A DNA stretch of 64,000 nt from Aestuariivirga litoralis. Lineage in GTDB: Bacteria > Pseudomonadota > Alphaproteobacteria > Rhizobiales > Aestuariivirgaceae. This document shows, piece by piece, positions 54,782-64,000 of the stretch (position 1 is its first letter; every line of letters starts with the position of its first letter). The notes beneath the pieces are model-generated. The model saw only the letters and a list, made by a program, of their open reading frames with translations. It was not told where the DNA came from and did no database searches. A program made the translations under genes and the position numbers. The stretch is from positions 186,001 to 250,000 of the forward strand of contig NZ_QKVK01000004.1 of assembly GCF_003234965.1 (NCBI RefSeq), given 5' to 3'.

Positions 54782-57247
54782 TCACTTCAGTGGCGCCTGC
54801 TTCGGCCAGGTCATCGGTTCGCAGGTCGTCACCTTCTCGGTGAAGTCCTTGTTCCACATGGTCCGGCGGCAGTCGAACCAGTAAGGCGTCTGCTTCTGCC
54901 ACTCGGTGCCGGCGAACTTCGTCGCCAGCAGCTGCTGGGCTGGCTTCGAGTAAGCCGCGTGCCCGCCGTGCCAGTTGCAGCCGTAGCGCGTCGTCCGCAC
55001 GGCCAGCGCCAGCGCCTCCGGCGCACCATCCTTGCCCTTGGAGGCCTTGCCCCAGTCAATCGCAGCGCGCGACAGCCGCTCCGGACCCTGCGGCATCCGC
55101 GACAGTGCCCGCAGCTCCTTCCAGTCGACCGACCTGACCATGGGATGCTTGTTCAGCACGGCGTCGCGCCTTTCGGCCAGCGGTTCGCGCAGCGCCGGGT
55201 CATAGACGTCTGCAATCCGCTTCGAAATCCAGTCAAAGTAATCCGGAAATCCCGTTGTATTGTCAGCCTGTTTGCGAATGGCGCCCAGCTGCCGGTCGGG
55301 CTCGTAGGGGCACCACCAGTTCTTGTCATTGGGGTTCCAGCCATCGATCTCGGTGAAGCTGTCAGGCCTGATCGACTCGTTCTGCCAGCCGCCGGGCATC
55401 GACACGAGGATGTTGTGCGGCGGGCTGCGCAATATGGTTAACAGGCGCTGGTTGCGGGGCGAGATCGCCGGGTAATCCACCTTCACCTGGTCGAATATCG
55501 CTTTGATTTCAGGGTTCAAGGCATGGAGCTTGGCCAGGTGCTCACCATCCACCTTGCGCACCAGGCCATAGTCCCTGGTCCAGGCGGCGCGCGCGAACAG
55601 CGCCCGGTCGCGCGGCGTGAAGCTCTGGTCATCCGCCAGGGCCCACAAGGACTTGGTGGGAAGGAAGTTGAAGGTGATGTCGGAACCCGGGTCACTATTG
55701 CGGAGCACTGCATCCTTCCACTGTGCCTGGTCTTCAGCCACATAGGCAAGCAGGGCCGAAAACCGATTGCGATCAACCATTCGGTCATCACCGGACATGC
55801 CGTTCAGCAGCTCCGGCGTGATCAGCGCATCGCGCAGCTTGCGGGACGCGGCAGTGTCACCTTGCGCGGCCTGATACTGAGCCAGATTGTAGAGCGCACC
55901 GGCATAGGCCTTGGACGTCTTGGCGGGGGCGGCGGCAAGCCCCTGCTCCGCCTCGTCATATTTCCCGGCCAGCGCCGAGAGGCGCACGGCGTGGTTCAGC
56001 AGCAGGCCAGCGGCCGCCGTCTCGGGCGCCGCACCGCAGCTGTTTTCCGCCGTATCAAGGGCTTGCCTGGCCTCAGACCAGAGTTCGGCACGGCTTGCAT
56101 CGTCCGGGCGCGCGGCCAGCGCCTTGAGCATGGCGAGGGCCGGACCTTGCAGCTTCGCGCCCGTTGGCTGCACCGCCAGCGCCTTGCCGACATATTGCGC
56201 CATGCGGTCCTGCCACTTGGTGCCGACGAGGCTCCAGGGTGCCATCTGGTATTTCTCGTTGGCGGTCTGGCCCGCCATCATCCACAGCGCCATGGGGTGC
56301 TGGCGGGAGGCATCGACGATGGATTTCGAAATGGTCGCGTCGGCGGGCAGCGTGCCGTCCAGCCACCAGTCACCTTCCTTCTTGCGGATCCCCACGAAAT
56401 CAATGTCATAGAGAGCGATGCTATACTGGCGCTTCATTCCGTCATCGGCCAGGATCTGGGCCGCCGGCGTTTCCAGTATGGCGATGTCGCCGTCGATCAG
56501 GCCGGTCCAGCCCTGGGCCGTGTCCTCCTGGTTGGCAATGTAGCCCAGCAATTGCCGGGTGATCTCGTGCACCGATGCCATGGACGGGTCGGCCAGGATG
56601 GCGTCGGCGGCAATACGCGCCTCCACCGGTTGCTTGGCGTTGGCCAGGAGGTTGGCGACGTTATAGGCCGCCGCTGCCCGGTGGATGGAGGTGGAGGCGG
56701 CAATCGCCTTGAACAGCGGAATGGCCTTCTGCCTGTCGCGGTAGAAGGCGATCGAGGCCTCCTGGTAGGCGCGGTCGGCCTTCTGCCGGTTGGCCACGGC
56801 CGGCGCATCGGCCAAGGGTTCCGGCAGGCTGATCTCGCCATCATCGCCGGAACAGGCGCGGATCACCTGCTGCTGGGCGAGAAGCCATTGTTTGACATAG
56901 GGATCCTGCGCTCCCAACTGGTCGATGCGGGTCTTCAGCACCGACAGTGGATAGCCGATGCGGCAGCTCCAGCCGACATTCTGCAGGTCCTGCTGATCGG
57001 GCAGGATTGCGCTCGTCAGCTTGCGCCATTCCTCCTGCTGGGCCCAGGTATCGGCATCGGCGGAGCCGGGCTCGAGCATCGGGTCACCCAGTCCCTGCAC
57101 CACGCGCCATGACCGGGCGCTGAAGGGTTCCTGCGCATATCGATCGATTGCGTCGGCCAGTTTGGCCGGGTCACAGCTGGATTGGGCCAAGGCGGGGCCA
57201 GCCAGCAGCGCCAGCGCGGTAAGGCTCGCTGCGAAGGATTTCATCAT
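54782..57247 (-). CDS. Large secreted protein of unknown function
   Basis: 821 residues with a Sec signal peptide (MMKSFAASLTALALLAGPALA-QSS). The middle (about 170-490) looks helical with repeat-like stretches rich in Ala (AAAAYNVANLLANAKQPVEA, YAGALYNLAQYQAAQGDTAA) compatible with TPR/Sel1-type repeats. The C-terminal part is Trp- and Cys-bearing (DGWNPNDKNWWCPYEPDRQ, GCNWHGGHAAY). Eight or so Cys after the signal suggest disulfides. I recognise no family. Single gene between the methyltransferase gene and the tmk-holB cluster. Probably periplasmic. Confidence 0.75.
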   Translation of the reverse strand: MMKSFAASLTALALLAGPALAQSSCDPAKLADAIDRYAQEPFSARSWRVVQGLGDPMLEPGSADADTWAQQEEWRKLTSAILPDQQDLQNVGWSCRIGYPLSVLKTRIDQLGAQDPYVKQWLLAQQQVIRACSGDDGEISLPEPLADAPAVANRQKADRAYQEASIAFYRDRQKAIPLFKAIAASTSIHRAAAAYNVANLLANAKQPVEARIAADAILADPSMASVHEITRQLLGYIANQEDTAQGWTGLIDGDIAILETPAAQILADDGMKRQYSIALYDIDFVGIRKKEGDWWLDGTLPADATISKSIVDASRQHPMALWMMAGQTANEKYQMAPWSLVGTKWQDRMAQYVGKALAVQPTGAKLQGPALAMLKALAARPDDASRAELWSEARQALDTAENSCGAAPETAAAGLLLNHAVRLSALAGKYDEAEQGLAAAPAKTSKAYAGALYNLAQYQAAQGDTAASRKLRDALITPELLNGMSGDDRMVDRNRFSALLAYVAEDQAQWKDAVLRNSDPGSDITFNFLPTKSLWALADDQSFTPRDRALFARAAWTRDYGLVRKVDGEHLAKLHALNPEIKAIFDQVKVDYPAISPRNQRLLTILRSPPHNILVSMPGGWQNESIRPDSFTEIDGWNPNDKNWWCPYEPDRQLGAIRKQADNTTGFPDYFDWISKRIADVYDPALREPLAERRDAVLNKHPMVRSVDWKELRALSRMPQGPERLSRAAIDWGKASKGKDGAPEALALAVRTTRYGCNWHGGHAAYSKPAQQLLATKFAGTEWQKQTPYWFDCRRTMWNKDFTEKVTTCEPMTWPKQAPLK

Positions 57248-57261
57248 GATCCGTCCCTTGA

Positions 57262-58056
57262 TCAGAAAGAAAGTTCCAGCCCGTCATAGGCCGGTTCGAC
57301 GCCAGCGGGAAGTTCCTCCCGAAGTGTGGCGAAGTCGAGATCGACGTGGAGGTTGGTGACGATGGCCCGCCGCGGCTTCATCCGCGCAATCCACTCCAGC
57401 GTCTGCGGCAGGCTCCAGTGGCTGGGGTGCGGGGTGCGCCGCAGGGCGTCGACGATCCACAGGTCGAGACCCTCGAGATTCCTGAGGCTCGCGTCAGGAA
57501 CTCCATCGATATCAGGGGTATAGGCCATGTCGTTGAAGCGGAATCCCAAGGCATCGATGGTGCCGTGATGGACCTGGAAGGGCATGGCCGTGAGGGCGCC
57601 CCCTGCTCCGTCGATGGTCACCGGCGTTCCGGCCTCCATGGCATTGAGGTTGATGATCGGCGGGTAATCGCTGCCGGGTGCCGAATAGAAGCAATAGGCG
57701 AAGCGGGTGGTCAGCATCCGCCCGGTGGCGTCGTCGGCCCAGACCTCCACACGCTTGCGCTTCAGCAGGAAGAAGGCGCGCAGGTCGTCGATGCCATGGG
57801 TGTGGTCGGCATGCTCATGGGTGTAGAGCACGGCATCGATGTCGCGCGTTCCGGAGCTCAGCATCTGCTCACGGAGATCGGGCGAAGTATCGATGAGCAA
57901 ACGGGTTTCGCCAGCCGGGCCCGATTGCGTCACCAACGCCGAACAGCGCCGACGGCGGTTCTTCGGCTCGGCCGGATCGCACTTGCCCCAGTCGTTGCCC
58001 ACCCGCGGCACCCCGCCGGAGGATCCGGAGCCGAGGATGGTGATCCGGCGCGTCAT
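57262..58056 (-). CDS. MBL-fold metallohydrolase, PhnP-like
   Basis: 264-residue metallo-beta-lactamase-fold phosphodiesterase-like protein. ITILGSGSSGGVPRVGNDWG opens, metal site YTHEHADHTHGID, and AIVTNLHVDLDF closes. The overall pattern resembles PhnP cyclic phosphodiesterases. It is co-translated with tatD (four-base overlap), the usual placement in alphaproteobacteria. Substrate unknown. Confidence 0.88.
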   Translation of the reverse strand: MTRRITILGSGSSGGVPRVGNDWGKCDPAEPKNRRRRCSALVTQSGPAGETRLLIDTSPDLREQMLSSGTRDIDAVLYTHEHADHTHGIDDLRAFFLLKRKRVEVWADDATGRMLTTRFAYCFYSAPGSDYPPIINLNAMEAGTPVTIDGAGGALTAMPFQVHHGTIDALGFRFNDMAYTPDIDGVPDASLRNLEGLDLWIVDALRRTPHPSHWSLPQTLEWIARMKPRRAIVTNLHVDLDFATLREELPAGVEPAYDGLELSF

Positions 58057-58847
58057 GCGTAGCGGGCGGGACGCGGGGTCTTGGAGAACAGCCGGAAGAA
58101 ATTGTCCGACGTGATGCGGGCCATCTCAGGGACCGGCAGGCCACGGGTCTTTGCCAGCACTTCCAGCGTCTTGACGACGAAGGCAGGCTCATTCGTCTTG
58201 CCCCGGTAGGGCAAGGGGGCGAGGTAGGGCGAGTCGGTTTCGACGATGATGCGGTCCAATGGAAGGGCTGCCGCCGTCTCCCGCAGGTCCTCCGCCGACT
58301 TGTAGGTGAGGATGCCGGAGAAGGAGACGTAACCTCCTATTTTCACGGCGAAATCCGCCAGCCGGCGGTGCGATGTGAAACAATGCAGGAGCGGCACGAA
58401 GGGGCCGAGGGCGAACTCCTCCTCGAGGATGGCGATTGTGTCGTCTTCCGCCTCCCGGCTGTGGATCACCAGCGGCAGGCCGGACCGGCGCGCGGCGTGG
58501 ATGTGGACGAAGAAGTTGGCCTCCTGCGCCTCGCGTGGGCTCAGGTCGTAGTGATAGTCGAGGCCGACCTCGCCAATACCGACGCACTTCGGGTGCTGCG
58601 CCAGTTGGACGAGTTCTTCCGCCGTCACGCCGAGTTCCTCGTGCGCGTTGTGAGGATGGGTTCCCACCGTGAAGAAAACATTGGGATTTTCTTCCGCGAT
58701 GCGGCGGAGATTGTCATAGCTGCGCACGCGCGAGGAGATGGACACCATCAACCCCACGCCGGCAGCCTCGGCGCGCGCCAGGATGGCCGGCAGTTGCTCT
58801 TCCATCCCCTCGAAATCGAGGTGGCAATGGCTGTCGACGACCAGCAT
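58053..58847 (-). CDS. tatD: TatD-family deoxyribonuclease/hydrolase
   Basis: 264-residue TIM-barrel metal hydrolase. VDSHCHLDFEGM gives the first metal ligands, CVGIGEVGLDYHYD, LVIHSREAEDD and IIVETDSPYLAP the others. Not related to the Tat translocon function despite the name. Start overlaps the metG stop by one base (TGATG). Confidence 0.94.
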   Translation of the reverse strand: MLVVDSHCHLDFEGMEEQLPAILARAEAAGVGLMVSISSRVRSYDNLRRIAEENPNVFFTVGTHPHNAHEELGVTAEELVQLAQHPKCVGIGEVGLDYHYDLSPREAQEANFFVHIHAARRSGLPLVIHSREAEDDTIAILEEEFALGPFVPLLHCFTSHRRLADFAVKIGGYVSFSGILTYKSAEDLRETAAALPLDRIIVETDSPYLAPLPYRGKTNEPAFVVKTLEVLAKTRGLPVPEMARITSDNFFRLFSKTPRPARYA

Positions 58848-60394
58848 CAGGCCTTCGCCGCCTCTTCTTCCACATAGCGCGGGAAGATGGGTGCCGGTGC
58901 CGGGAGCGGTGTTCCGGGCACCAGCCGCTTGTGGAGATCAGCGAAGCTTCTGGCGTTGTTTTCGATGCCCAAAAGTTGCAAAAGCGATGCTGCCGATGTT
59001 GGTATGTAGGGCTGCGCCATGATGCCGATGATGCGCAGCACCTCGGCCGTCACGTAGAGCACCGTCTCCATCCGGGCGGGATCGGTCTTCTTCAGCGCCC
59101 AAGGCTCCTGCCCCGCGAAGTAGCGGTTGGCCTCCGCCACGACACGCCAGATGGCATCGAGCGCCTTGTTGATGGAATGGGTCTCGTGCGCCGCCCGCGC
59201 CTCCGCATGGATGCCGTCGGCGGCCGCCAGGATCTCCCGGTCGGCGTCCGTAAAGGCGCCCGGTGTCGGCACGACACCGCCGCAGTTCTTGGCGATCATC
59301 GACAGCGAGCGCTGGGCGAGGTTGCCGAGGTCATTGGCGAGGTCGGCATTGATGCGGTTGACGATGGCCTCGTGGCTGTAATTGCCGTCCTGGCCGAAGG
59401 GAACCTCGCGTAGGAAGAAATAGCGTGTCTGGTCAACCCCATAGGCCTTCACCAAGGCGGCGGGCGACACGACGTTGCCGACCGATTTCGACATCTTCTC
59501 GCCGCGGCTGAACAGGAAGCCGTGGACCACCACCTGGTCCGGCACGGGGAGCCCGGCGGAGAGCAGGAAGGCCGGCCAGTAGATGGCGTGGAAGCGCGTG
59601 ATGTCCTTGCCGATCACATGGGCGGAGGCCGGCCAGAACGCGGCGCGCGGCGCATGGGTGTCGGGGAAGCCGGTGGCCGAGAGATAGTTGGTCAGCGCAT
59701 CGACCCAGACATACATCACGTGCTTCGGGTCATCCGGCACTGGCACGCCCCAGTCGAAGGTGGTGCGCGAGATCGAAAGATCGTTGAGGCCGCGCTTCAC
59801 GAAGGCCACGATCTCGTTGCGGTAATGCTCCGGCACGATGAAATCGGGGCGCTTTTCATAGAGTTCGAGAAGCTTCGGCGCATAGGCCGAGAGCTTGAAG
59901 AAATAGCTTTCCTCCTCCACCCATTCGACCGGGGTGCCGGTCTTGATGGCGAAGCGGCGGCCGTCGCGCTCCTCGATCTCGTCCTCGCCGTAATAGGCCT
60001 CATCGCGCACCGAGTACCAGCCGGAATACTTGGACAAATAGATGTCGCCGTTGGCGGCCATGCGGCGCCAGATTTCCTGCACCGAGTCCTTGTGGCGCTG
60101 TTCGGTCGTCCGGAGAATGTCGTCGGCGCGTGCGTTCAGCTCCTCGCCCATGGCCTCGAACTGCGCGGCGGTGCGGTCAGCGAGCTGCTGCGGCGTGATC
60201 CCCTCGCGGGCCGCCGTCTGCTGCATCTTCTGGCCATGCTCATCCATGCCGGTGACGAACAGCACGTCATAGCCGTCGAGCCGCTTGAAGCGGGCGATGG
60301 CATCGGTCGCGATGCGCTCATAGGCATGCCCGATATGCGGTGCGCCGTTGGCATAGGGAATGGCCGTGGTGATGTAGAATTTCGGTTTCGACAT
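58847..60394 (-). CDS. metG: Methionyl-tRNA synthetase
   Basis: 515 residues, class I synthetase. HIGH-type motif [13 protein letters not shown] in [13 protein letters not shown], anticodon-binding helical domain in the C-terminal third. No C-terminal EMAP-like tRNA-binding extension, as usual for the short alphaproteobacterial form. 20 bases after holB. Confidence 0.96.
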   Translation of the reverse strand: MSKPKFYITTAIPYANGAPHIGHAYERIATDAIARFKRLDGYDVLFVTGMDEHGQKMQQTAAREGITPQQLADRTAAQFEAMGEELNARADDILRTTEQRHKDSVQEIWRRMAANGDIYLSKYSGWYSVRDEAYYGEDEIEERDGRRFAIKTGTPVEWVEEESYFFKLSAYAPKLLELYEKRPDFIVPEHYRNEIVAFVKRGLNDLSISRTTFDWGVPVPDDPKHVMYVWVDALTNYLSATGFPDTHAPRAAFWPASAHVIGKDITRFHAIYWPAFLLSAGLPVPDQVVVHGFLFSRGEKMSKSVGNVVSPAALVKAYGVDQTRYFFLREVPFGQDGNYSHEAIVNRINADLANDLGNLAQRSLSMIAKNCGGVVPTPGAFTDADREILAAADGIHAEARAAHETHSINKALDAIWRVVAEANRYFAGQEPWALKKTDPARMETVLYVTAEVLRIIGIMAQPYIPTSAASLLQLLGIENNARSFADLHKRLVPGTPLPAPAPIFPRYVEEEAAKA

Positions 60395-60414
60395 GTTCTT
60401 CGATCTAATTGAAT

Positions 60415-61446
60415 TCAGGAGGCCTTCAGAGCCTCTTCGAGGCGCATCAGCGCATCGGTGACCGTCTGGCGGCGGTCGAGGTTTAGGGCATCCGCCTGCC
60501 GGAGGGAAGCATTGATGTCGTCATGGGCGCGCGCCAGCGCCTCGCCGTGGCCCGCGAGGCCCGCGGCGCGGGCCTGGCTTGCCACCCAGCCCACCAGCAG
60601 GTCGCAGAAGATGAAATAATCTTCCGCCGTCTCGCGGCCCGAGAAAGCGGCGGCGATCTCGACTGCGGTGGCGGGCGACAGCTTGGAGCGCTTGAGGAAC
60701 TCGCCGAAGGCCGCCGCCCCGCGCGAGCCGATCAGGTCCATGGCCTTGCCGGGGCTGCCGCGGGACATTTCGGCCGCGGCCCGCACGTCCGCCTCCTCCG
60801 CCTCGATGGCCCCGGCGGGCAGGTGGCGGAGCACCTTCAGGGTCTCATCCGTCGAGAGCGGGTCCATGGGCAGATGCAGGCAGCGCGAGCGGATGGTGCG
60901 CAGGAGCCGGCCCGGCTGGTTGCAGACGATGAGGAAGATCGACTGTTTCGGCGGTTCCTCGATGACCTTGAGGAGCGCATTGGCGGATTCCGAGTTGAGG
61001 TCATCCGCCGCGTCGACGATGGCCACACGCCAGCCGCCGGCGCCGGAGGTGCGGGAGAAGAAGCCCTGCGCGTCGCGCGCGTCATCCACGGCGATCTCGG
61101 TCTTGAGCCGCTTGGCGCGCTGGTCCACCGCGCGCTCGATGACAAGGAGATCAGGGTGCGACGCGGCGGCCACCTGCCGGAAGGCATGGCCCTCGGGGGC
61201 GATGTGCAGCGTGGTGTGGGCCCTGGCGCCATGCGCGCTCGGCACCTGCAGCAAGAACTTGGCGAAGCGGTAGGCCAGCGTGGCCTTGCCGATGCCCTTG
61301 GGGCCAGACAGCAGCCAGGCGTGGTGCAGCTTGCCGGCCTGATGAGCCTGCAGCAGGCGGGCCTCGGCCGGCTTGTGGCCGATGAGTTCACTGGCGCGGC
61401 GCGGGTGCCAGGGAACGTCGCGCGGATCCTTGAAGTCCTCGGCCAT
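60415..61446 (-). CDS. holB: DNA polymerase III subunit delta'
   Basis: Clamp-loader subunit, 343 residues. AAA+ core with [37 protein letters not shown] and [10 protein letters not shown]. The C-terminal domain has the helical clamp-loader collar. Overlaps the tmk stop by one base; tmk-holB-metG is the conserved order. Confidence 0.93.
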   Translation of the reverse strand: MAEDFKDPRDVPWHPRRASELIGHKPAEARLLQAHQAGKLHHAWLLSGPKGIGKATLAYRFAKFLLQVPSAHGARAHTTLHIAPEGHAFRQVAAASHPDLLVIERAVDQRAKRLKTEIAVDDARDAQGFFSRTSGAGGWRVAIVDAADDLNSESANALLKVIEEPPKQSIFLIVCNQPGRLLRTIRSRCLHLPMDPLSTDETLKVLRHLPAGAIEAEEADVRAAAEMSRGSPGKAMDLIGSRGAAAFGEFLKRSKLSPATAVEIAAAFSGRETAEDYFIFCDLLVGWVASQARAAGLAGHGEALARAHDDINASLRQADALNLDRRQTVTDALMRLEEALKAS

Positions 61447-62075
61447 CAGCCCGCCGCCTCGACGATGGACCAGACGTCCTCGGCCACCGCGTCGATATCC
61501 TGGGACGCATCGACCAGGCGGCAGCGCTTGGGGTCCTTGCGCAGAATGTCCAGGAAGCCCTCGCGCAGCTTGCCGTGGAAGGCGAGCCCCTTGCGCTCGT
61601 AGCGGTCCTCGGCCTGATGATCGCCGCGCGACTTTGCCCGGGCAAGACCGATGGCCGGGTCGAGATCGAAGACCAGCGTCAGATCAGGCCGCGTCGGGCC
61701 GACGACGGCCCTTTCCAGTGCATCGATGAAGCCCGGCTCGCAGCCACCGGCATAACCCTGATAGGCGCGCGTCGAGTCCATGAAGCGGTCGCAGAGAACG
61801 GTCCGGCCGGAGACGAGTGCCGGGCGGATGACCTGTTCGAGATGCTGTTCGCGTGCGGCGTAATTCAGCAGGGCTTCCGATCTGGCCGTCCACCGCGCCA
61901 CATCACCCGAGACGAGGAGACCACGGATCGCCTCTGCCTCCGGCGTGCCGCCGGGTTCGCGGGTGATGAGAACGTCCCTGCCCCTTTCCTGCAGCCTTGC
62001 GGCGAGACGGCGAATCTGGGTCGATTTGCCAGAACCTTCGCCACCTTCGAATGTGATGAACCGCGCCGACATCAA
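61446..62075 (-). CDS. tmk: Thymidylate kinase
   Basis: dTMP to dTDP, 209 residues. P-loop FEGGEGSGKSTQ, DRFMDSTRAYQGYAGG for the substrate site, and LVFDLDPAIGLARAKSRGD plus lid DRYERKG. Complete. First gene of tmk-holB-metG-tatD-MBL. The type B repeat lies just upstream. Confidence 0.95.
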   Translation of the reverse strand: MMSARFITFEGGEGSGKSTQIRRLAARLQERGRDVLITREPGGTPEAEAIRGLLVSGDVARWTARSEALLNYAAREQHLEQVIRPALVSGRTVLCDRFMDSTRAYQGYAGGCEPGFIDALERAVVGPTRPDLTLVFDLDPAIGLARAKSRGDHQAEDRYERKGLAFHGKLREGFLDILRKDPKRCRLVDASQDIDAVAEDVWSIVEAAG

Positions 62076-62084
62076 GAACCTTCC

Positions 62085-62154
62085 GTCACCCCGGCGAAAG
62101 CTGGGACACAGCGTCTTGGAGCCGAAGCGGGGTGCCAGCTTTCGCTGGCATGAC
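62085..62154. repeat. Type B inverted repeat upstream of tmk
   Basis: About 70 bases; left arm GTCACCCCGGCGAAAGCTGG, right arm ending CGCTGGCATGAC. Slightly degenerate (one arm CCGGC, the other GCTGG), with GAAA loops kept. Between the carboxypeptidase stop side and tmk start side, possibly separating the two units. Confidence 0.8.
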
Positions 62155-62183
62155 GGCAGTCGGGGATGCCACGCTCCATCACC

Positions 62184-63374
62184 CTAGCTGCCGAAGACCA
62201 TGATGAAGACGGAGTCGACGGCACGCGACCACATGGAGGGTTCCTCCTTTACGGCGGCCGCGGTGACCACCGGCACGTCGGCGACGGTGATGCCGTCGAC
62301 GATGAAGCGGACCGAGCCAACCTCCTTGCCGGCTTCCACCGGGGCGATGAGGGGGCCGGTATAGGCGAGCTTCACCTCCGCCATTTCCTTTTCCTGCGGG
62401 GTCAGCGCCACGCGCACGTCGCCCGATGCCAGCAGCGCCACATGGCGCTGCGTGCCGCCCCAGACGCGGGCCTGGCCGACGCGATCACCCTTGGCATAGA
62501 CGTCCACCGTGCGGAACTGCTTGAAGCCCCAGTCGAGCAGGCTCTGGGCCTCCTGACGGCGCTCGTTGATCGACTTGAGCCCGGCAATGACCATGATGAG
62601 GCGGCGGCCGTCACGCTGGGCCGAGCCGATCAGGCCATAGCCCGCCTCCTTGGTGTAGCCGGTCTTCATGCCGTCGGCGCCCGGATAGTCCTTCAGCAGC
62701 GGGTTGCGGTTCTGCTGCTTGATGTTGTTCCAGGTGAATTCCGGGATCGAGTAGTACTTGTAGTATTCGGGGAAGGTGTTGATGATGTAGCGCGCGAGAA
62801 TGGCGAGATCGCGCACGCTCATCTGGTGGCCCGGGTCCGGAAGGCCGGTGGCGTTCTTGAAGGTGGCGTTGGTGGCGCCCAGCTCGTGGGCGCGCTCCGT
62901 CATCTGCGCGGCGAAGGCCGGCTCGCTGCCAGCCATGTTTTCGGCAATGACGATACAGGCATCGTTGGCGGAATGCACCACGACGCCCTTGATGAGGTCC
63001 TCGAGCGCGATGTCCGAGTTGAGCTCGGCATACATGGTCGACCCGCCGGAGGGCGCGCCGCCGCGCTTCCAGGCGTCCTGGCTGACCTTGAACTTCTGAT
63101 CCAGCGTCAGCTTGCCGGCCTTCAGCGCCTCGAAGACCATGATCATGGTCATCAGCTTGCTCATCGAGGCGGGGGGAACGGGCTGGTCGGCGTCCTTCTC
63201 GAACAGCACGCGGCCAGTGCGCGCGTCGAGCAGGATCGCCTCCGCGGCCTTCGAGACATAGGGCTCGTCGGTCTTGCCCTGGGCAAGGATCTCCCGCGCA
63301 CCCGGCAGTGCCAGCAGCAGGCAGGCAACAAGCAGGAGGCAGGCGACTCGACGGATACGCTGGACAGACGTCAT
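62184..63374 (-). CDS. D-alanyl-D-alanine carboxypeptidase (PBP5/6 type)
   Basis: Periplasmic peptidoglycan carboxypeptidase of 396 residues with a Sec signal (ACLLLVACLLLALPGAREILA). S-x-x-K is SMSKLM, S-x-N is SANDA and KTG is KTGYTKEAG, the three active-site boxes of family S11. The C-terminal domain and hydrophobic amphipathic end (MWSRAVDSVFIMVFGS) resemble PBP5 membrane anchors. ATG 63374 is chosen for the signal peptide. Confidence 0.93.
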   Translation of the reverse strand: MTSVQRIRRVACLLLVACLLLALPGAREILAQGKTDEPYVSKAAEAILLDARTGRVLFEKDADQPVPPASMSKLMTMIMVFEALKAGKLTLDQKFKVSQDAWKRGGAPSGGSTMYAELNSDIALEDLIKGVVVHSANDACIVIAENMAGSEPAFAAQMTERAHELGATNATFKNATGLPDPGHQMSVRDLAILARYIINTFPEYYKYYSIPEFTWNNIKQQNRNPLLKDYPGADGMKTGYTKEAGYGLIGSAQRDGRRLIMVIAGLKSINERRQEAQSLLDWGFKQFRTVDVYAKGDRVGQARVWGGTQRHVALLASGDVRVALTPQEKEMAEVKLAYTGPLIAPVEAGKEVGSVRFIVDGITVADVPVVTAAAVKEEPSMWSRAVDSVFIMVFGS

Positions 63375-63450
63375 GGTGCGGAGGCTAGAGGGCTTCGACC
63401 CGGAAATCAATTCGCGCCGGCGCCCGCCGCGCCGGAACTACGGGGCGGGC

Positions 63451-64000
63451 CTATTGCAGCGCCGCCTGCACCGCCTCCGACTTGATCAGCCGGGCATCGG
63501 TGAAGCCGGCGGAGCGCGCGTCGGAAAGCGCCGTCTGGGCATCGTCATTATCCGAGATCGGGCCGAGACGGACGCGGTAGACCGGGCCCGCGGCCCCTGA
63601 AAGCTCGATGAACTGGACCGGCCAGACGGAGGCGAACTGGTCACGCGCGCGGGCGGCGTTGCCTCCGTCCGAGAAGGAGCCGAGCTGGATGTAATAGCTC
63701 ACCTCGCCGGTGGGGCCGGGCGCGGCCTGGACCGGTTCCGCCGGCTGTTCGAAGGCGACGGTTTCGGCCACCACCTTCGGCGCCTGCTTCTTCTTCACCG
63801 GCGCGGCTTCTGCCACCATCACGGTTTCGGCGGGAGCGGACTTGCCCCGGCGATGGTCGGCGGCGGCAATCATCTTGCGCATCGGCGTGCCGCGCTCGAG
63901 TTCGGTGTTCATGGCCACGAGATGCCTGCCGCCCTTGTCGTTGAGGGGAGCGGGGCCGATATACTGGACGCGCACCTTGGCGGTGCCCTGGTTCAGATAG
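63451..64000 (-). CDS. rlpA: RlpA-like septal lytic protein with SPOR domain, partial (5' end outside window)
   Basis: The visible 183 residues begin inside a double-psi beta-barrel end (YLNQGTAKVRVQYIGPAPL), typical of RlpA, then an Ala/Lys-rich linker, then a C-terminal SPOR domain (YYIQLGSFSDGGNAARARDQFA, VYRVRLGPISDNDDAQTAL) that binds denuded peptidoglycan at division septa. The start is off the right edge. Next to the D,D-carboxypeptidase gene, as in many alphaproteobacteria. Confidence 0.88.
   Translation of the reverse strand, partial: YLNQGTAKVRVQYIGPAPLNDKGGRHLVAMNTELERGTPMRKMIAAADHRRGKSAPAETVMVAEAAPVKKKQAPKVVAETVAFEQPAEPVQAAPGPTGEVSYYIQLGSFSDGGNAARARDQFASVWPVQFIELSGAAGPVYRVRLGPISDNDDAQTALSDARSAGFTDARLIKSEAVQAALQ

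Noticed and set aside
55523-57112. 529-codon + strand frame opposite the secreted orphan
   Set aside because: No start support or domain; the minus strand has a signal peptide and a hairpin after its stop.

Overview
The window is a GC-rich, densely coded stretch of an alphaproteobacterial chromosome, most likely of a member of the Hyphomicrobiales (Rhizobiales) or a close relative. I base this on gene order: dusB-ntrB-ntrC-ntrY-ntrX-hfq-hflX, ftsB-pdhA-pdhB(lipoyl)-DUF5076-pdhC-lpd-lipA-coq10-like, fused ispDF, cysG-DUF2849-cysI-DUF934-cysH, and rlpA-dac-tmk-holB-metG-tatD. I see no rRNA, tRNA, insertion sequence, prophage or CRISPR array. Many genes overlap by 1 or 4 bases (ATGA, TGATG, GTGA), so most are translationally coupled operons.

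Layout. 1-6.2 kb: transport and stress genes (CDF metal exporter cut by the left edge, MFS, DMT exporter, rhodanese, GST, TauE-type sulfite exporter, Tat-exported L,D-transpeptidase). 6.3-11.4 kb: assimilatory sulfur operon (cysG-like, DUF2849, cysI, DUF934, cysH) divergent from an Xre-cupin regulator. 11.4-21.1 kb: housekeeping genes (chaC, dprA, plsY, pyrC-like, pyrB, AEC carrier, ruvX, metal hydrolase, GNAT, gatC, gatA). 21.2-33 kb: peroxiredoxin, a four-helix membrane protein, a large secreted di-haem protein with a von Willebrand D-like domain, a methyltransferase, a sarcosine/dimethylglycine dehydrogenase-type enzyme, rhodanese-metZ, an esterase, and an Rrf2-regulated MFS pump.

33-41.9 kb: ftsB, the pyruvate dehydrogenase complex genes and lipA, so both the lipoylated complex and the lipoyl-forming enzyme are encoded together. 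41.8-54.5 kb: cinA-like, ispDF, dusB, two nitrogen two-component systems (NtrBC, NtrYX), hfq, hflX, mazG and a methyltransferase. 54.8-57.2 kb: a large secreted protein of unknown function. 57.3-64 kb: DNA replication, translation and cell-wall genes (PhnP-like hydrolase, tatD, metG, holB, tmk, D,D-carboxypeptidase, rlpA cut by the right edge).

The most interesting signals are: (1) a GTTCG-N6-CGAAC operator-like palindrome in the cysG/Xre-cupin intergenic region and again, with identical geometry, before the rhodanese-metZ operon 18 kb away, suggesting a local sulfur regulon; (2) the secreted di-haem plus VWD-like protein; (3) a dihydroorotase homologue next to pyrB that has lost metal ligands; (4) a CysG whose methyltransferase half is cut short; (5) two families of structured intergenic repeats; (6) a 383-base hairpin-rich gap before ftsB flanked by a 15-base direct repeat that contains GANTC sites.
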